In this document: positions 10,195-19,447 of the stretch, in pieces
Numbering within the stretch: the first letter of the stretch is position 1
Layout of the letters: every line of letters begins with the position of its first letter
Assembly: GCA_030028905.1 (NCBI GenBank)
Contig: JALDYZ010000007.1
Location: 124,001-188,000 of the forward strand
From: Ferirhizobium litorale
GTDB lineage: Bacteria; Pseudomonadota; Alphaproteobacteria; Rhizobiales; Rhizobiaceae
DNA: 64,000 nt
Reading direction: 5' to 3'
The notes under the pieces: model-generated
The model's input: the letters and a program-made list of their open reading frames with translations, nothing else
The model's database searches: none
What the model was told of the DNA's origin: nothing
Position numbers and translations under genes: made by a program

Positions 10195-10695
10195 ATTCTA
10201 CTCCTGCAAGAGAACTGCGATTGTCGAATGCATGCGAACGAATAAAAACCCTCGTCTAATTTAGGGTTCGTCAAATTAACCTAGAGGCGTTTGCGGCAAC
10301 GGCAAGTGGCAAAATTGGTATCGGGTTCAACGTGGTGAAGGCTTTCCATGTCAGCGCTTTTTTACCTGACGCGCGAAATCGCGTGCATGCGATCGTGGGC
10401 ATCATTTGGTGCGCACCAGCTTTGCGGCGGTCGTCTTCACGCCTTTCCGCGTGAATGGCAGGAATTGCGCCTGCTGACGCCCGTCCTGTGTCGCAAGGAT
10501 CGACCAGACTCTTTGGAAATGCAGATTTGTGAAAAGTTGCTGTGCACTGAGACACCTGATCAGTACGGTGCCTTGCGGGTGGTCAATATGGTGCTTCCCA
10601 CTCTTCGTTTCTCGCGGTAGCGGGCAGACAAGGTCGTCCTGCGCCTGTGGTCTTCACATGCATCTATGAAATATCGTCTTCTGGAATCGGTTTGC
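10195..10695. other. 500-bp gene-poor stretch between sulfatase gene and tRNA-Ser
   Basis: No convincing gene was found on either strand. The only sizeable open frames (90-94 codons) have no recognisable family, no good ribosome site and a composition unlike the neighbours. The side next to the sulfatase is more AT-rich and should hold its promoter; it contains the inverted repeat AACCCT-N10-AGGGTT at 10247-10268. The rest may be decayed DNA. Confidence 0.5.
10247..10268. repeat. Inverted repeat upstream of the sulfatase gene
   Basis: AACCCT and AGGGTT are separated by 10 AT-rich bases, about 55 nt upstream of the sulfatase start. It could be a regulator's operator or simply a weak hairpin; no known regulator consensus was recognised. 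Confidence 0.3.
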
Positions 10696-10785
10696 TGGCG
10701 GAGAGGGAGGGATTTGAACCCCCGATACGGTTGCCCGTATGCCGCATTTCGAGTGCGGTGCATTCAACCACTCTGCCACCTCTCC
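10696..10785 (-). tRNA. tRNA-Ser (CGA anticodon)
   Basis: A 90-nt gene read on the minus strand. It has a 7-bp acceptor stem GGAGAGG/CCTCTCC, an anticodon loop CTCGAAA giving CGA (reads UCG serine codons), a long variable arm (ACGGGCAACCGT region) typical of serine tRNAs, a T-loop GGTTCAAATCC and an encoded CCA end. A possible promoter lies at 10821-10848. It sits next to a gene-poor region, and tRNA-Ser genes are frequent integration sites, but no duplicated 3' end was seen. Confidence 0.95.
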
Positions 10786-10820
10786 GCATAACTGGTTGGC
10801 GCTTCGCAGCGCGGTCGGGT

Positions 10821-10848
10821 ACATAACGGCGAATTCCCACGCTGGCAA
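10821..10848 (-). promoter_or_regulatory. Possible promoter of the tRNA-Ser gene
   Basis: On the minus strand TTGCCA is followed after 16 nt by TTATGT, about 35 nt upstream of the mature tRNA 5' end. Both boxes are imperfect matches to a sigma-70 promoter, so this is tentative. Confidence 0.4.
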
Positions 10849-10880
10849 GGGCAAATATCGCCGCCCCGTGCGCTTTTGTC

Positions 10881-10909
10881 TTGACAGTTTTTGGCACCTC
10901 ACGTATTCC
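10881..10909 (+). promoter_or_regulatory. Sigma-70-type promoter of rplU-rpmA
   Basis: A perfect -35 box TTGACA (10881-10886), a 17-nt spacer and TATTCC (10904-10909) as the -10 box. This would start transcription near 10916, leaving a leader of about 175 nt before rplU. Confidence 0.7.
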
Positions 10910-11091
10910 CGCTGCCGAAGTGGCGTGGGGAAATCTGCGTCCACAGTATCCTTGCGGCTCCGCAAGGCTCACCGGCAGACCGGATTTGAAGCGTCAAACC
11001 TTTGAAATCACTGCCAAACCCAAGACTGCTAAAAAGACGGCCGCTGATCGCGCAAGCCAGCAGAGCCGGAACGGACATGAAAGGATAAAAA
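10910..11091 (+). promoter_or_regulatory. Structured 5' leader of rplU
   Basis: About 180 nt lie between the promoter and the rplU start, with no gene. The leader holds a perfect hairpin at 10950-10967 (CCTTGCG, loop GCTC, CGCAAGG). Ribosomal protein operons are often controlled by leader structures bound by their own product, but no published L21 leader could be matched here. Its regulatory role is an inference. Confidence 0.4.
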
Positions 11092-11409
11092 ATGTTCGCA
11101 GTCATCAAGACCGGCGGTAAGCAGTACCGCGTGGCAGCCAACGACGTCGTGACCATCGAGAAGCTCGATGTCGGCGCCGGCGGCACTATCGAATTCACCG
11201 AAGTTCTCGTGGTCGGCGAAGGTGCCGATGCGGCGATCGGCGCCCCCTTCGTCAAGGGTGCATCGGTCAAGGCCGAAGTCGTGGAGCACAACCGCGGCAA
11301 GAAGGTCATCGCCTTCAAGAAGCGCCGTCGCCAGAACTCGAAGCGTTCGCGCGGCCATCGCCAGCACCACACGGTCGTCCGCATCACGGACATCGTGGCC
11401 GGTAAGTAA
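11092..11409 (+). CDS. rplU: 50S ribosomal protein L21
   Basis: A 105-residue ribosomal protein L21 of the large subunit. It opens with the family start [15 protein letters not shown] and has the conserved basic segment [22 protein letters not shown] followed by TVVRITDI. The start is the ATG at 11092 after GAAAGGATAAAAA. rpmA follows 34 nt later, the usual rplU-rpmA pair, with a good promoter at 10881 and a terminator after rpmA. Confidence 0.98.
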   Translation: MFAVIKTGGKQYRVAANDVVTIEKLDVGAGGTIEFTEVLVVGEGADAAIGAPFVKGASVKAEVVEHNRGKKVIAFKKRRRQNSKRSRGHRQHHTVVRITDIVAGK

Positions 11410-11443
11410 GATCACGGGTTACAAGGTTTAAAGGAGAACTCCA

Positions 11444-11713
11444 ATGGCACACAAAAAAGCTGGCGGTTCGTCGCGCAACGGTCGCGATTCCGAATCCAAG
11501 CGCCTTGGCGTGAAGAAGTTCGGCGGCGAAGCCGTCATCGCAGGCAACATCATCGTGCGCCAGCGCGGCACCCAGTGGCATCCGGGCAGCAATGTCGGCC
11601 TCGGCAAGGACCACACGATTTTTGCGCTTACGGCCGGCAATGTGAACTTCCGTACGAAGGCCAATGGTCGCGTGTACGTGTCTGTAATGCCGAAAGCCGA
11701 AGCAGCGGAATAA
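11444..11713 (+). CDS. rpmA: 50S ribosomal protein L27
   Basis: An 89-residue ribosomal protein L27, located near the peptidyl-transferase centre. It has the standard N-terminus [19 protein letters not shown] and the [20 protein letters not shown] core. There is no Firmicutes-type N-terminal extension. AAGGAG precedes the ATG. It is co-transcribed with rplU; a rho-independent terminator follows at 11782. Confidence 0.98.
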   Translation: MAHKKAGGSSRNGRDSESKRLGVKKFGGEAVIAGNIIVRQRGTQWHPGSNVGLGKDHTIFALTAGNVNFRTKANGRVYVSVMPKAEAAE

Positions 11714-11781
11714 GCCGGTAGCGCTCAAAAACAGCCGGCGTCTCATCGACCCGGCTGACCGCATCAGGTTCAGACCAGAAG

Positions 11782-11816
11782 AAAGGGGAGATGGGACGCC
11801 ATCTCCCTTTTTCTTT
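11782..11816 (+). terminator. Rho-independent terminator of rplU-rpmA
   Basis: Stem GGGAGATGG / CCATCTCCC with a GACG loop, flanked by AAA and a run of T (CTTTTTCTTT). It ends the ribosomal operon before the acetyltransferase genes. Confidence 0.88.
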
Positions 11817-11838
11817 ACCCCTCGAGGAGGACTGAACC

Positions 11839-12471
11839 ATGCAAAGCGAATTAATGAGGGAAGACCAATCACGGTCTCCCGAAGAACGGCTGAGGCCGGA
11901 ACGGTTAAGGACCGATTGCCCTGTCTTACTGTCGGAGCGGCTCGTCTTGCGCGCGCCCCACGAAGAAGACATCGACGCCCTTGCCCATCTCGCCAACAAC
12001 GCCAAAGTCGCCACCATGGTGTCGCGCATGCCGCACCCCTATACGGTCAATGATGCCGCCGACTTCGTGCGACGTACGAAGGATGGCGCGATTGGCAAGT
12101 GCGTCTATGCGATCACCAAGGCAGAGGACGGCGTCTTCCTGGGTTGCTGCGGCATCGAACCGCACGCCGACAGCCAGACCGTCGAAATCGGCTACTGGCT
12201 GGGCGAACCCTACTGGAACCAGGGCTACATGACCGAGGCGGCCCAGGTGCTGACCGACATGGTTTTTCGCACCCGCCAGATCGCGCAGATCGACGCCCGG
12301 TGCCGGGTCACCAATGTCGGCTCGCGCCGCGTCATCCAGAAGTGCGGCTTCCAGTTCCAGGGATCCGGGATGGTGCCTTCCCTAGCCCTCGGCGGCATGG
12401 TGCCGGTCGAATGGTACCGGCTCGATCGCAAGACCTGGATGTCGCTGAGAAGCTGGGGAGGCATGCGATGA
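11839..12471 (+). CDS. GNAT-family N-acetyltransferase (RimJ/RimL-like)
   Basis: A 210-residue GNAT protein using acetyl-CoA. The RimJ/RimL-type start SERLVLRAPHEEDIDAL, the beta-4/alpha-3 segment EIGYWLGEPYWNQGYMTEAA (acetyl-CoA binding) and NVGSRRVIQKCGFQFQG (motif B) are clear. About 35 extra N-terminal residues precede the domain. GAGGAGG lies just before the ATG. The stop overlaps the next GNAT gene in an ATGA junction. This pair between rpmA and obgE is common in rhizobia; the acetylated substrate is unknown. Confidence 0.88.
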   Translation: MQSELMREDQSRSPEERLRPERLRTDCPVLLSERLVLRAPHEEDIDALAHLANNAKVATMVSRMPHPYTVNDAADFVRRTKDGAIGKCVYAITKAEDGVFLGCCGIEPHADSQTVEIGYWLGEPYWNQGYMTEAAQVLTDMVFRTRQIAQIDARCRVTNVGSRRVIQKCGFQFQGSGMVPSLALGGMVPVEWYRLDRKTWMSLRSWGGMR

Positions 12472-13058
12472 GTGGCGCGAGTCTTCGCCGCGATGCGGAC
12501 CTCCGTCCGGGACCGGGCCCCTGCCCGGTCATCGTCACCGATCGCCTGCACATGCGGCCTTACCGGCTGACCGATGCCGACGCCATCGCCGAATCGCTGT
12601 CCGATTTCCAGGTGACGCGGATGCTCACCCGGGTCCCGGCACCCTACCACCGGCAGGATGCGCTCGACTGGCTGGTGCCTCGTGTCTCCGGCGCGTTGCC
12701 GGATTGGGGCTTTGCCATCACCACCACGCGGGACGATGCGCCGGTAGGCGGCCTGTCGATCGAACTGCGCCATGGACGCTGGCACCTCGGATACTGGCTG
12801 AACCGGTTCTACTGGGGGCGCGGATACATGAGCGAGGCGGCGGCAGGCGCAATCGAGCGCTTCTCGCGGCGCATGCCCGAATCGGCGCTCCATTCCGGCG
12901 CCTTTGCGGACAACCCCGCCTCGCTCAGAATCCAGGAGAAGCTGGGCTTCCGCATTACCGGCTGCAGCGACATGTACTCATCGGCCCGCAATGCCATGGC
13001 GACCCATCTCGAAACGGTTCTCGAACCGCAAGGGCTGCGGGCCCAAAGGGCCGCATGA
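12468..13058 (+). CDS. GNAT-family N-acetyltransferase, second of a pair
   Basis: A 196-residue GNAT protein, 4-nt overlapped with the upstream acetyltransferase. It has VTDRLHMRPYRLTDADAI at the domain start, HLGYWLNRFYWGRGYMSEAA as the acetyl-CoA segment and NPASLRIQEKLGFRITG as motif B. Its domain layout matches its neighbour, so the two are probably an old tandem duplication. The natural substrate is unknown. The downstream endonuclease-family gene converges on its 3' end with about 45 nt between stops. Confidence 0.87.
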   Translation: MSGASLRRDADLRPGPGPCPVIVTDRLHMRPYRLTDADAIAESLSDFQVTRMLTRVPAPYHRQDALDWLVPRVSGALPDWGFAITTTRDDAPVGGLSIELRHGRWHLGYWLNRFYWGRGYMSEAAAGAIERFSRRMPESALHSGAFADNPASLRIQEKLGFRITGCSDMYSSARNAMATHLETVLEPQGLRAQRAA

Positions 13059-13104
13059 AACGGCGACGCCGCCGGGCTATTCGCCCGGCGGCGCAGCACA
13101 TCCA

Positions 13105-13965
13105 TCAGTCGATTTCCACCCAGAGCGGAAAATGATCGGATCCGAGGGCATCGTTATCGATGCGGACATCCTTCAGCCGGGGAGCAAGCCCGGCACTGAT
13201 GAAGCAATAGTCGAGATGCATGCGCCGGGCATGGTCGCGCGGGTCCATCCAGCTGTAACTTTCGCCATCGCGCCCTCCGCAACGGTCGAGAGCATCGATC
13301 GGGTGTTCGAAACGCGCCGCGCGACCGTAGTATGCATCCGCCCTGCCAGTCATTTCGATGTATTCCGGCGATTCCGGCTGCATGTTGAAGTCGCCCATGA
13401 TGAGAAACTCGTCCGGCAGCGGCGGATCGGCAAGCCCGAACTCGGCGGCGCCGGTCACGCCCCCCCCTTCGCGGGTGAAGGCGAGCACGCGTTCCTTCAA
13501 ATGGCGGATCTGGTGGAGACGTTCGTCGGGCGAGACATGGTCGAGATGCACGGAGTAGACCCGCAGCGCGCCGCCCGGCGCATCGATCACGGCCTCGCTG
13601 GCGCCGCGCTGCAGGTTGAGCTTGTCGTAGGTGCGGCTGCGCGGCAGAAGCAGCGTGCGCGTCGCCAGGATCGGCCAGCGCGACAGGATCATGTTGCCGA
13701 ACTGGAAGCGGCGCTCGACACGACGGCCACCAGTGATCGAGGCATCCACGAAGGTATCGCACGGTGCGCCGAAGACCCAATAAAAGTCGGGAAAGAGCGC
13801 CGCCATGTCACCGGCGACATCGGCATATCCATTGCGGTCAAAACCGCGGGTCACCTCCTGCAGGGCAACGACATCGGCGCCGGCAAGACTTGCGGCGATG
13901 CGTTCGAGGTCGAAATTCCCGTCAAGACCAATCCCAAACTGTATGTTATAGCTCACCAACTTCAC
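13105..13965 (-). CDS. Endonuclease/exonuclease/phosphatase family protein
   Basis: A 286-residue metal-dependent phosphoesterase of the DNase I/APE1-like fold. The conserved elements are VSYNIQFG at the start, ALQEV (metal-binding Glu), YSVHLDH, IMGDFNMQPESPEY (Asp-Phe-Asn) and a C-terminal GSDHFPLWVEI (catalytic Asp-His). A GTG start at 13965 is chosen because the domain begins with it and GGAGG lies 12 nt upstream; an ATG at 14025 would add 20 unconserved residues. It is divergent from obgE. The substrate, whether nucleic acid, lipid or sugar phosphate, cannot be told from sequence. Confidence 0.85.
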   Translation of the reverse strand: MKLVSYNIQFGIGLDGNFDLERIAASLAGADVVALQEVTRGFDRNGYADVAGDMAALFPDFYWVFGAPCDTFVDASITGGRRVERRFQFGNMILSRWPILATRTLLLPRSRTYDKLNLQRGASEAVIDAPGGALRVYSVHLDHVSPDERLHQIRHLKERVLAFTREGGGVTGAAEFGLADPPLPDEFLIMGDFNMQPESPEYIEMTGRADAYYGRAARFEHPIDALDRCGGRDGESYSWMDPRDHARRMHLDYCFISAGLAPRLKDVRIDNDALGSDHFPLWVEID

Positions 13966-14030
13966 GATATTCTTTGACCTCCGATGGAACCGGCGATATC
14001 GAGTAACGCCATATACTGGAACCATCCTGA

Positions 14031-15107
<1,077 letters not shown>

Positions 15108-15108
15108 C

Positions 15109-16278
15109 ATGACCGTCCACCGCAAGCCGCTCGGCACGTATCGCCGGATCGTGATCAAGATCGGCTCGGCGCTTCTGGTCGACCGAAAGTCCGGTCTGAA
15201 AAAGACCTGGTTGGAGGCGATGTGTGCGGATATTGCCGAGCTCAAGGCGAGCGGTGCTGACGTGCTCGTCGTCTCTTCCGGCGCCATTGCTCTGGGGCGC
15301 TCGGTGCTCGATGTGCCCTCGGGCGCCCTGAAGCTGGAAGAAAGCCAGGCTGCGGCGGCCGTTGGCCAGATCGCCCTCGCCCGGGCCTGGTCCGAGGCAC
15401 TCTCGCGCGACGACATCGTTGCCGGCCAGATCTTGCTGACGCTCGGCGACACCGAAGAGCGCCGCCGCTACCTCAACGCGCGCGCCACCATCAACCAGCT
15501 CCTGAAGATCGGCGCCGTGCCGATCATCAACGAAAACGACACGGTGGCCACCACCGAGATCCGCTACGGCGACAATGATCGCCTCGCCGCCCGCGTCGCC
15601 ACTATGACCGGCGCCGACCTGCTGGTGCTGCTCTCCGATATCGATGGCCTCTATAGTGCGCCGCCGCACCTCGATCCGAGCGCGCAATTCCTGGAAACGA
15701 TTGCGGAAATCACCCCGGAAATCGAGGCGATGGCCGGCGGCGCCACCTCGGAACTGTCGCGGGGCGGGATGCGCACCAAGATCGACGCCGGCAAGATCGC
15801 CACCAGTGCCGGTTGCGCCATGATCATAGCCTCGGGCAAGACGGATCATCCGCTGAAGGCGATCGAGAGTGGCGCCCGCTCGTCCTGGTTCGCGCCTTCC
15901 GGGACGCCCGTGACGGCGCGCAAGACATGGATTGCCGGGCAGTTGCAGCCCGCCGGCGAACTGCATGTCGACGAGGGCGCGGAAAGTGCGCTCAGGTCGG
16001 GCAAGAGCCTGCTGCCGGCCGGCGTTCGCCGCGTATCCGGGCAGTTCAGCCGGGGAGACACGGTCGCCATATTCGGCACGAACGGTCGCGAGATCGCCCG
16101 CGGACTTGCGAGCTACGACGCCGAAGAGGCCCGGCAGATAACCGGCCGAAAATCCAGCGAGATCGGGGCGATACTGGGCTACGCGGGACGGGCCGCAATG
16201 GTCCATCGCGACGACCTCGTCATGACCAAAAAAGCCGGGACCACCGCTGCTGCGAACGAGGATGCCGCTCATGCTTGA
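15109..16278 (+). CDS. proB: Glutamate 5-kinase
   Basis: A 389-residue enzyme that phosphorylates glutamate in the first step of proline synthesis. The amino-acid-kinase domain has [30 protein letters not shown] and the KIDAGK segment. A C-terminal PUA domain follows (about residues 280-370). The ATG at 15109 follows the obgE stop by one base, and the 3' end overlaps proA, so obgE-proB-proA are probably translated as a unit. An in-frame start 30 nt upstream within obgE is less likely. Confidence 0.96.
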   Translation: MTVHRKPLGTYRRIVIKIGSALLVDRKSGLKKTWLEAMCADIAELKASGADVLVVSSGAIALGRSVLDVPSGALKLEESQAAAAVGQIALARAWSEALSRDDIVAGQILLTLGDTEERRRYLNARATINQLLKIGAVPIINENDTVATTEIRYGDNDRLAARVATMTGADLLVLLSDIDGLYSAPPHLDPSAQFLETIAEITPEIEAMAGGATSELSRGGMRTKIDAGKIATSAGCAMIIASGKTDHPLKAIESGARSSWFAPSGTPVTARKTWIAGQLQPAGELHVDEGAESALRSGKSLLPAGVRRVSGQFSRGDTVAIFGTNGREIARGLASYDAEEARQITGRKSSEIGAILGYAGRAAMVHRDDLVMTKKAGTTAAANEDAAHA

Positions 16279-17554
16279 TGCCGTCGCCAACGGCCGGGAT
16301 ATCGACGCCTTGATGCTCGACATCGGGGCCAGGGCCACGGCCGCCGCACGACCGTTGGCCATCGCCTCCACCGAGCAGAAGAACAAGGCCTTGAACGCCA
16401 TGGCGGACGCGATCGTCGCTGCAAGGGACACCATCCTGGCGGCCAATGCGGATGACCTGCGCGAGGTCGAGGGGAGCGGGCTTCAAGCGTCCTTCATAGA
16501 TCGCCTCACGCTGACCGACCAGCGTATCCTCGACATGGCCGATGGCATCCGGGCAATCGCCGCATTCAAGGATCCGGTCGGTGAAGTGATCGCCGCGTGG
16601 GATCGGCCGAACGGGCTAAAGATCGAGCGTATCCGCACACCGCTCGGAGTCATCGGCGTCATCTACGAAAGTCGGCCGAACGTGACTGCTGACGCAGGCG
16701 CGCTCTGCCTCAAGGCGGGCAATGCCGTGGTCCTGCGTGGCGGGTCGGATTCGCGCCGCTCCTCGGCCGCCATCCATGCCTGCCTTGTCGAAGGGCTGAG
16801 GGTCGCCGACCTGCCCGAAGACGCCATCCAGATCGTGCCCGTCGCAGACCGCGCCGCAGTCGGCGCCATGCTGACCGGTCTTGGCGGCAGCATCGACGTC
16901 ATCGTGCCGCGCGGCGGCAAAAACCTCGTCGCCCGCGTCCAGTCCGAGGCGCGCGTACCGGTCTTTGCCCATCTGGAGGGCCTGTGCCACATCTATGTCG
17001 ATGCCTCGGCCGATCTCGACATGGCGAAGGAGATCGTCGTCAACGCCAAGATGCGGCGCACCGGCGTTTGCGGCGCCGCCGAAACCCTGTTGGTCGATCG
17101 GACTGCGGCACAGACACACCTGAAGCCGCTCGTCGAGGCGCTGCGGGCTGCCGGTTGCGAAGTCCGGGCATCCGAAGATGTTCGCCGGCTCGTTTCCGGC
17201 CTGAATCCGGCTACCGAAGACGACTGGTCGACGGAATATCTCGATGCGATCATTTCGGTCAGGCTCGTCGACGGTATTTCCGGCGCGATCGCCCATATCG
17301 GCACGTACTCCTCCAGCCACACCGAAGCGGTTGTTGCCGAGGATCCGGCGGTGGTCGAGCGATTCTTTTCCGAGGTCGACTCGGCGATCCTGCTGCACAA
17401 CGCCTCGACCCAGTTCGCCGACGGTGGCGAGTTCGGGATGGGCGGCGAGATCGGCATCGCCACTGGCAAGATGCATGCCCGCGGGCCGGTCGGCGTCGAG
17501 CAACTGACCTCCTTCAAGTACCGGGTGCACGGCACCGGACAGACCCGGCCCTGA
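16262..17554 (+). CDS. proA: Gamma-glutamyl phosphate reductase
   Basis: A 430-residue NADPH-dependent aldehyde-dehydrogenase-fold enzyme that reduces glutamyl-5-phosphate, the second step of proline synthesis. Motifs are [31 protein letters not shown] and the catalytic-Cys region [16 protein letters not shown]. The ATG at 16262 gives a 17-nt overlap with proB; an ATG at 16271 is equally possible. nadD follows two bases after the stop. Confidence 0.96.
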   Translation: MPLMLDAVANGRDIDALMLDIGARATAAARPLAIASTEQKNKALNAMADAIVAARDTILAANADDLREVEGSGLQASFIDRLTLTDQRILDMADGIRAIAAFKDPVGEVIAAWDRPNGLKIERIRTPLGVIGVIYESRPNVTADAGALCLKAGNAVVLRGGSDSRRSSAAIHACLVEGLRVADLPEDAIQIVPVADRAAVGAMLTGLGGSIDVIVPRGGKNLVARVQSEARVPVFAHLEGLCHIYVDASADLDMAKEIVVNAKMRRTGVCGAAETLLVDRTAAQTHLKPLVEALRAAGCEVRASEDVRRLVSGLNPATEDDWSTEYLDAIISVRLVDGISGAIAHIGTYSSSHTEAVVAEDPAVVERFFSEVDSAILLHNASTQFADGGEFGMGGEIGIATGKMHARGPVGVEQLTSFKYRVHGTGQTRP

Positions 17555-17556
17555 GC

Positions 17557-18180
17557 GTGCACGACGAAGCGATCGAACGCCGCTATCTCGTCATGCCGCA
17601 TACGGAGCGGGGAATGGTCGTCGGCCTGTTCGGCGGGTCCTTCAATCCACCGCACGAGGGCCATGTGCTGGTCGCCGACATTGCCATGCGGAGGCTTGGC
17701 CTCGACCAGCTCTGGTGGATGGTCACCCCCGGCAATCCGCTCAAGGACAACAGCCACCTGGCGCCGCTCGGCAGGCGTCTTGCGCTCAGCGAGGCGATCA
17801 CCGCGAACCCGCGCATCAAGGTGACCGCCTTCGAGAAGACGCTCGGCGTAAACTACACGGCTCGTGTGCTTGCCCATGTCAAGGCGCGCAATCCGCATGT
17901 GCATTTCATCTGGGTCATGGGCGCCGACAACCTGGCGGGCTTTCACAAGTGGCAGCGCTGGCAGCAGATTGCCCAGACCATGCCGATTGCCGTCATCGAC
18001 AGGCCCGGATCGACGCTCGCCTACCTTTCCTCGAAAATGGCGCGCACCTTCGACTATGCCCGCCTCGATGAGGACGATGCCCGTAAACTCTGGAAACAGA
18101 AAGCGCCGGCCTGGACCTTCATCCACGGTCCCCGCTCGCTTCTCAGTTCGACCGCCCTGCGGGCAAGGGCGGGCGGATAG
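17557..18180 (+). CDS. nadD: Nicotinate-nucleotide adenylyltransferase
   Basis: A 207-residue nucleotidyltransferase joining ATP to nicotinate mononucleotide in NAD synthesis. The N-terminal nucleotide-binding motif is GLFGGSFNPPHEGH, then WWMVTPGNPLK; the C-terminal motif is SSTALRAR. A GTG at 17557, two bases after the proA stop, is chosen because rhizobial homologues carry a short extension before the motif; the alternative is the ATG at 17593. The position between proA and rsfS is conserved in the order. Confidence 0.94.
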   Translation: MHDEAIERRYLVMPHTERGMVVGLFGGSFNPPHEGHVLVADIAMRRLGLDQLWWMVTPGNPLKDNSHLAPLGRRLALSEAITANPRIKVTAFEKTLGVNYTARVLAHVKARNPHVHFIWVMGADNLAGFHKWQRWQQIAQTMPIAVIDRPGSTLAYLSSKMARTFDYARLDEDDARKLWKQKAPAWTFIHGPRSLLSSTALRARAGG

Positions 18181-18344
18181 CCGCTGGAAATGCGGGGATA
18201 AGCGTTCAAGCTTGGGAATCGTGGTCGCAAACCTTGAAAATGACCGGTTGAAGGGATTATCTTTAGGAGTGCGTCGGGCGCTTCGCCCGGAGCGCTGACA
18301 GCGGTTGGACTGCTATGCCAAGGAAAGGATGAACTCTGACAACA

Positions 18345-18749
18345 GTGCACGCAAAGGGGAAGGCGCCTGTCGTCTTCTCGACGAGCCCGGAACGTGGCGT
18401 CGATGCCGCAGCCCGCGCTCTTGAGCTGGTCCTCGCAAGCCTCGAGGACTCCAAGGCCGAAGATATCGTCACCATCAACATTGCCGGCAAATCGGCGCTG
18501 GGCGACTACATGGTTGTGGTTTCCGGGCGGTCGAACAGGCATGTTGCGGCAATCTGCGACCACCTCGTCACCGACCTGAAGGACGAGGGCTTCGGTGGCC
18601 CCCGTGTCGAGGGGCTGGAAGCAGGCGACTGGGTGCTGATTGACACCGGTGACATCATTGTCCATGTGTTCCGCCCCGAAATCCGCGAGTTCTACAACAT
18701 CGAGAAGATGTGGTCGGCTCCGGAAATGGAAGACGGTACGCTGCACTGA
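18345..18749 (+). CDS. rsfS: Ribosomal silencing factor RsfS
   Basis: A 134-residue RsfS/Iojap protein that binds L14 and blocks subunit joining when nutrients are scarce. The conserved core is KAEDIVTINIAGKSALGDYMVVVSG, then NRHVAAICDHL and the C-terminal VHVFRPEIREFYNIEKMWS. The GTG at 18345 is listed, but the ribosome-binding AGGAAAGGA is 15 nt away from it. An in-frame CTG at 18336 has that site at 6-7 nt and would add LTT before VHAKGK, so the true start may be this rare codon. Confidence 0.93.
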   Translation: MHAKGKAPVVFSTSPERGVDAAARALELVLASLEDSKAEDIVTINIAGKSALGDYMVVVSGRSNRHVAAICDHLVTDLKDEGFGGPRVEGLEAGDWVLIDTGDIIVHVFRPEIREFYNIEKMWSAPEMEDGTLH

Positions 18750-18861
18750 CAGGTCTTTCGGACCCGTCTTGAGCCGGAAGGACTACAAGGTCCTATTGAC
18801 CGCGCAACGGGCGGCGTTTCGTTGCGAGTTGGTGTTTTGACCGAAGAGGCGGGAACGGGGC

Positions 18862-19344
18862 ATGCGCGTTGGTCTTTTTGCAGTGGGACGGCTGAAGGCC
18901 GGGCCCGAGAAGGATCTTGCGGCCCGCTATTTCGACCGGTTCGCCAAGGCCGGGCCGGCGGTCGGTCTTGAACTGTCCCGCATCGCCGAAGTGGCCGAAA
19001 GCCGCGCGTCCAGTGCCGATACGCGCAAGCGCGAGGAAGCGGCCATGCTGGAAAAGGCGCTGCCGGACAACGCGGTCCTGGTGCTGCTCGACGAATGCGG
19101 CAAGGCGCTCGACAGTCAGGGTTTCGCCGATCTGCTCGGCGGCTGGCGGGATCAGGGCAGGCGCGACCTGGTGCTGGCGATTGGTGGCGCAGATGGGCTC
19201 GACCCGGCGCTGAGGGAGCGCGCCAATGCCGTGCTCTGTCTCGGAAAGATGACCTGGCCGCATCAGCTGGTGCGCATCCTGATTGCCGAACAGCTCTATC
19301 GAGCGGTGACGATCCTTTCCGGCCACCCCTATCACCGGGCTTGA
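18862..19344 (+). CDS. rlmH: 23S rRNA (pseudouridine-1915 N3) methyltransferase RlmH
   Basis: A 160-residue SPOUT-class methyltransferase that modifies pseudouridine 1915 of 23S rRNA using S-adenosylmethionine. The knot region is visible: LVLAIGGADGL, LGKMTWPHQLVRILIAEQLYRA and the terminal GHPYHR that is nearly universal in this family. Length is normal (about 155-160). rsfS-rlmH adjacency is widespread in bacteria. GGGAACGGGGC precedes the ATG. Confidence 0.96.
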   Translation: MRVGLFAVGRLKAGPEKDLAARYFDRFAKAGPAVGLELSRIAEVAESRASSADTRKREEAAMLEKALPDNAVLVLLDECGKALDSQGFADLLGGWRDQGRRDLVLAIGGADGLDPALRERANAVLCLGKMTWPHQLVRILIAEQLYRAVTILSGHPYHRA

Positions 19345-19447
19345 CCGTAACGCAGATGCCGCAAAAATGGCGATGTTTCTTGGCTATTCGGCACAAATCA
19401 GCTTAGGGTCCGCCGAATGTAATGACCCTTGCGAGCCGGAAACACCA

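Noticed and set aside
10348..10620. A 90-codon open frame beside the tRNA-Ser gene
   Set aside because: No recognisable domain, no ribosome site, and Cys/Trp-rich unstructured composition.
10681..10790. Duplicated tRNA 3' end (attachment site)
   Set aside because: No second copy of the tRNA-Ser 3' sequence was seen on the sulfatase side within the window.
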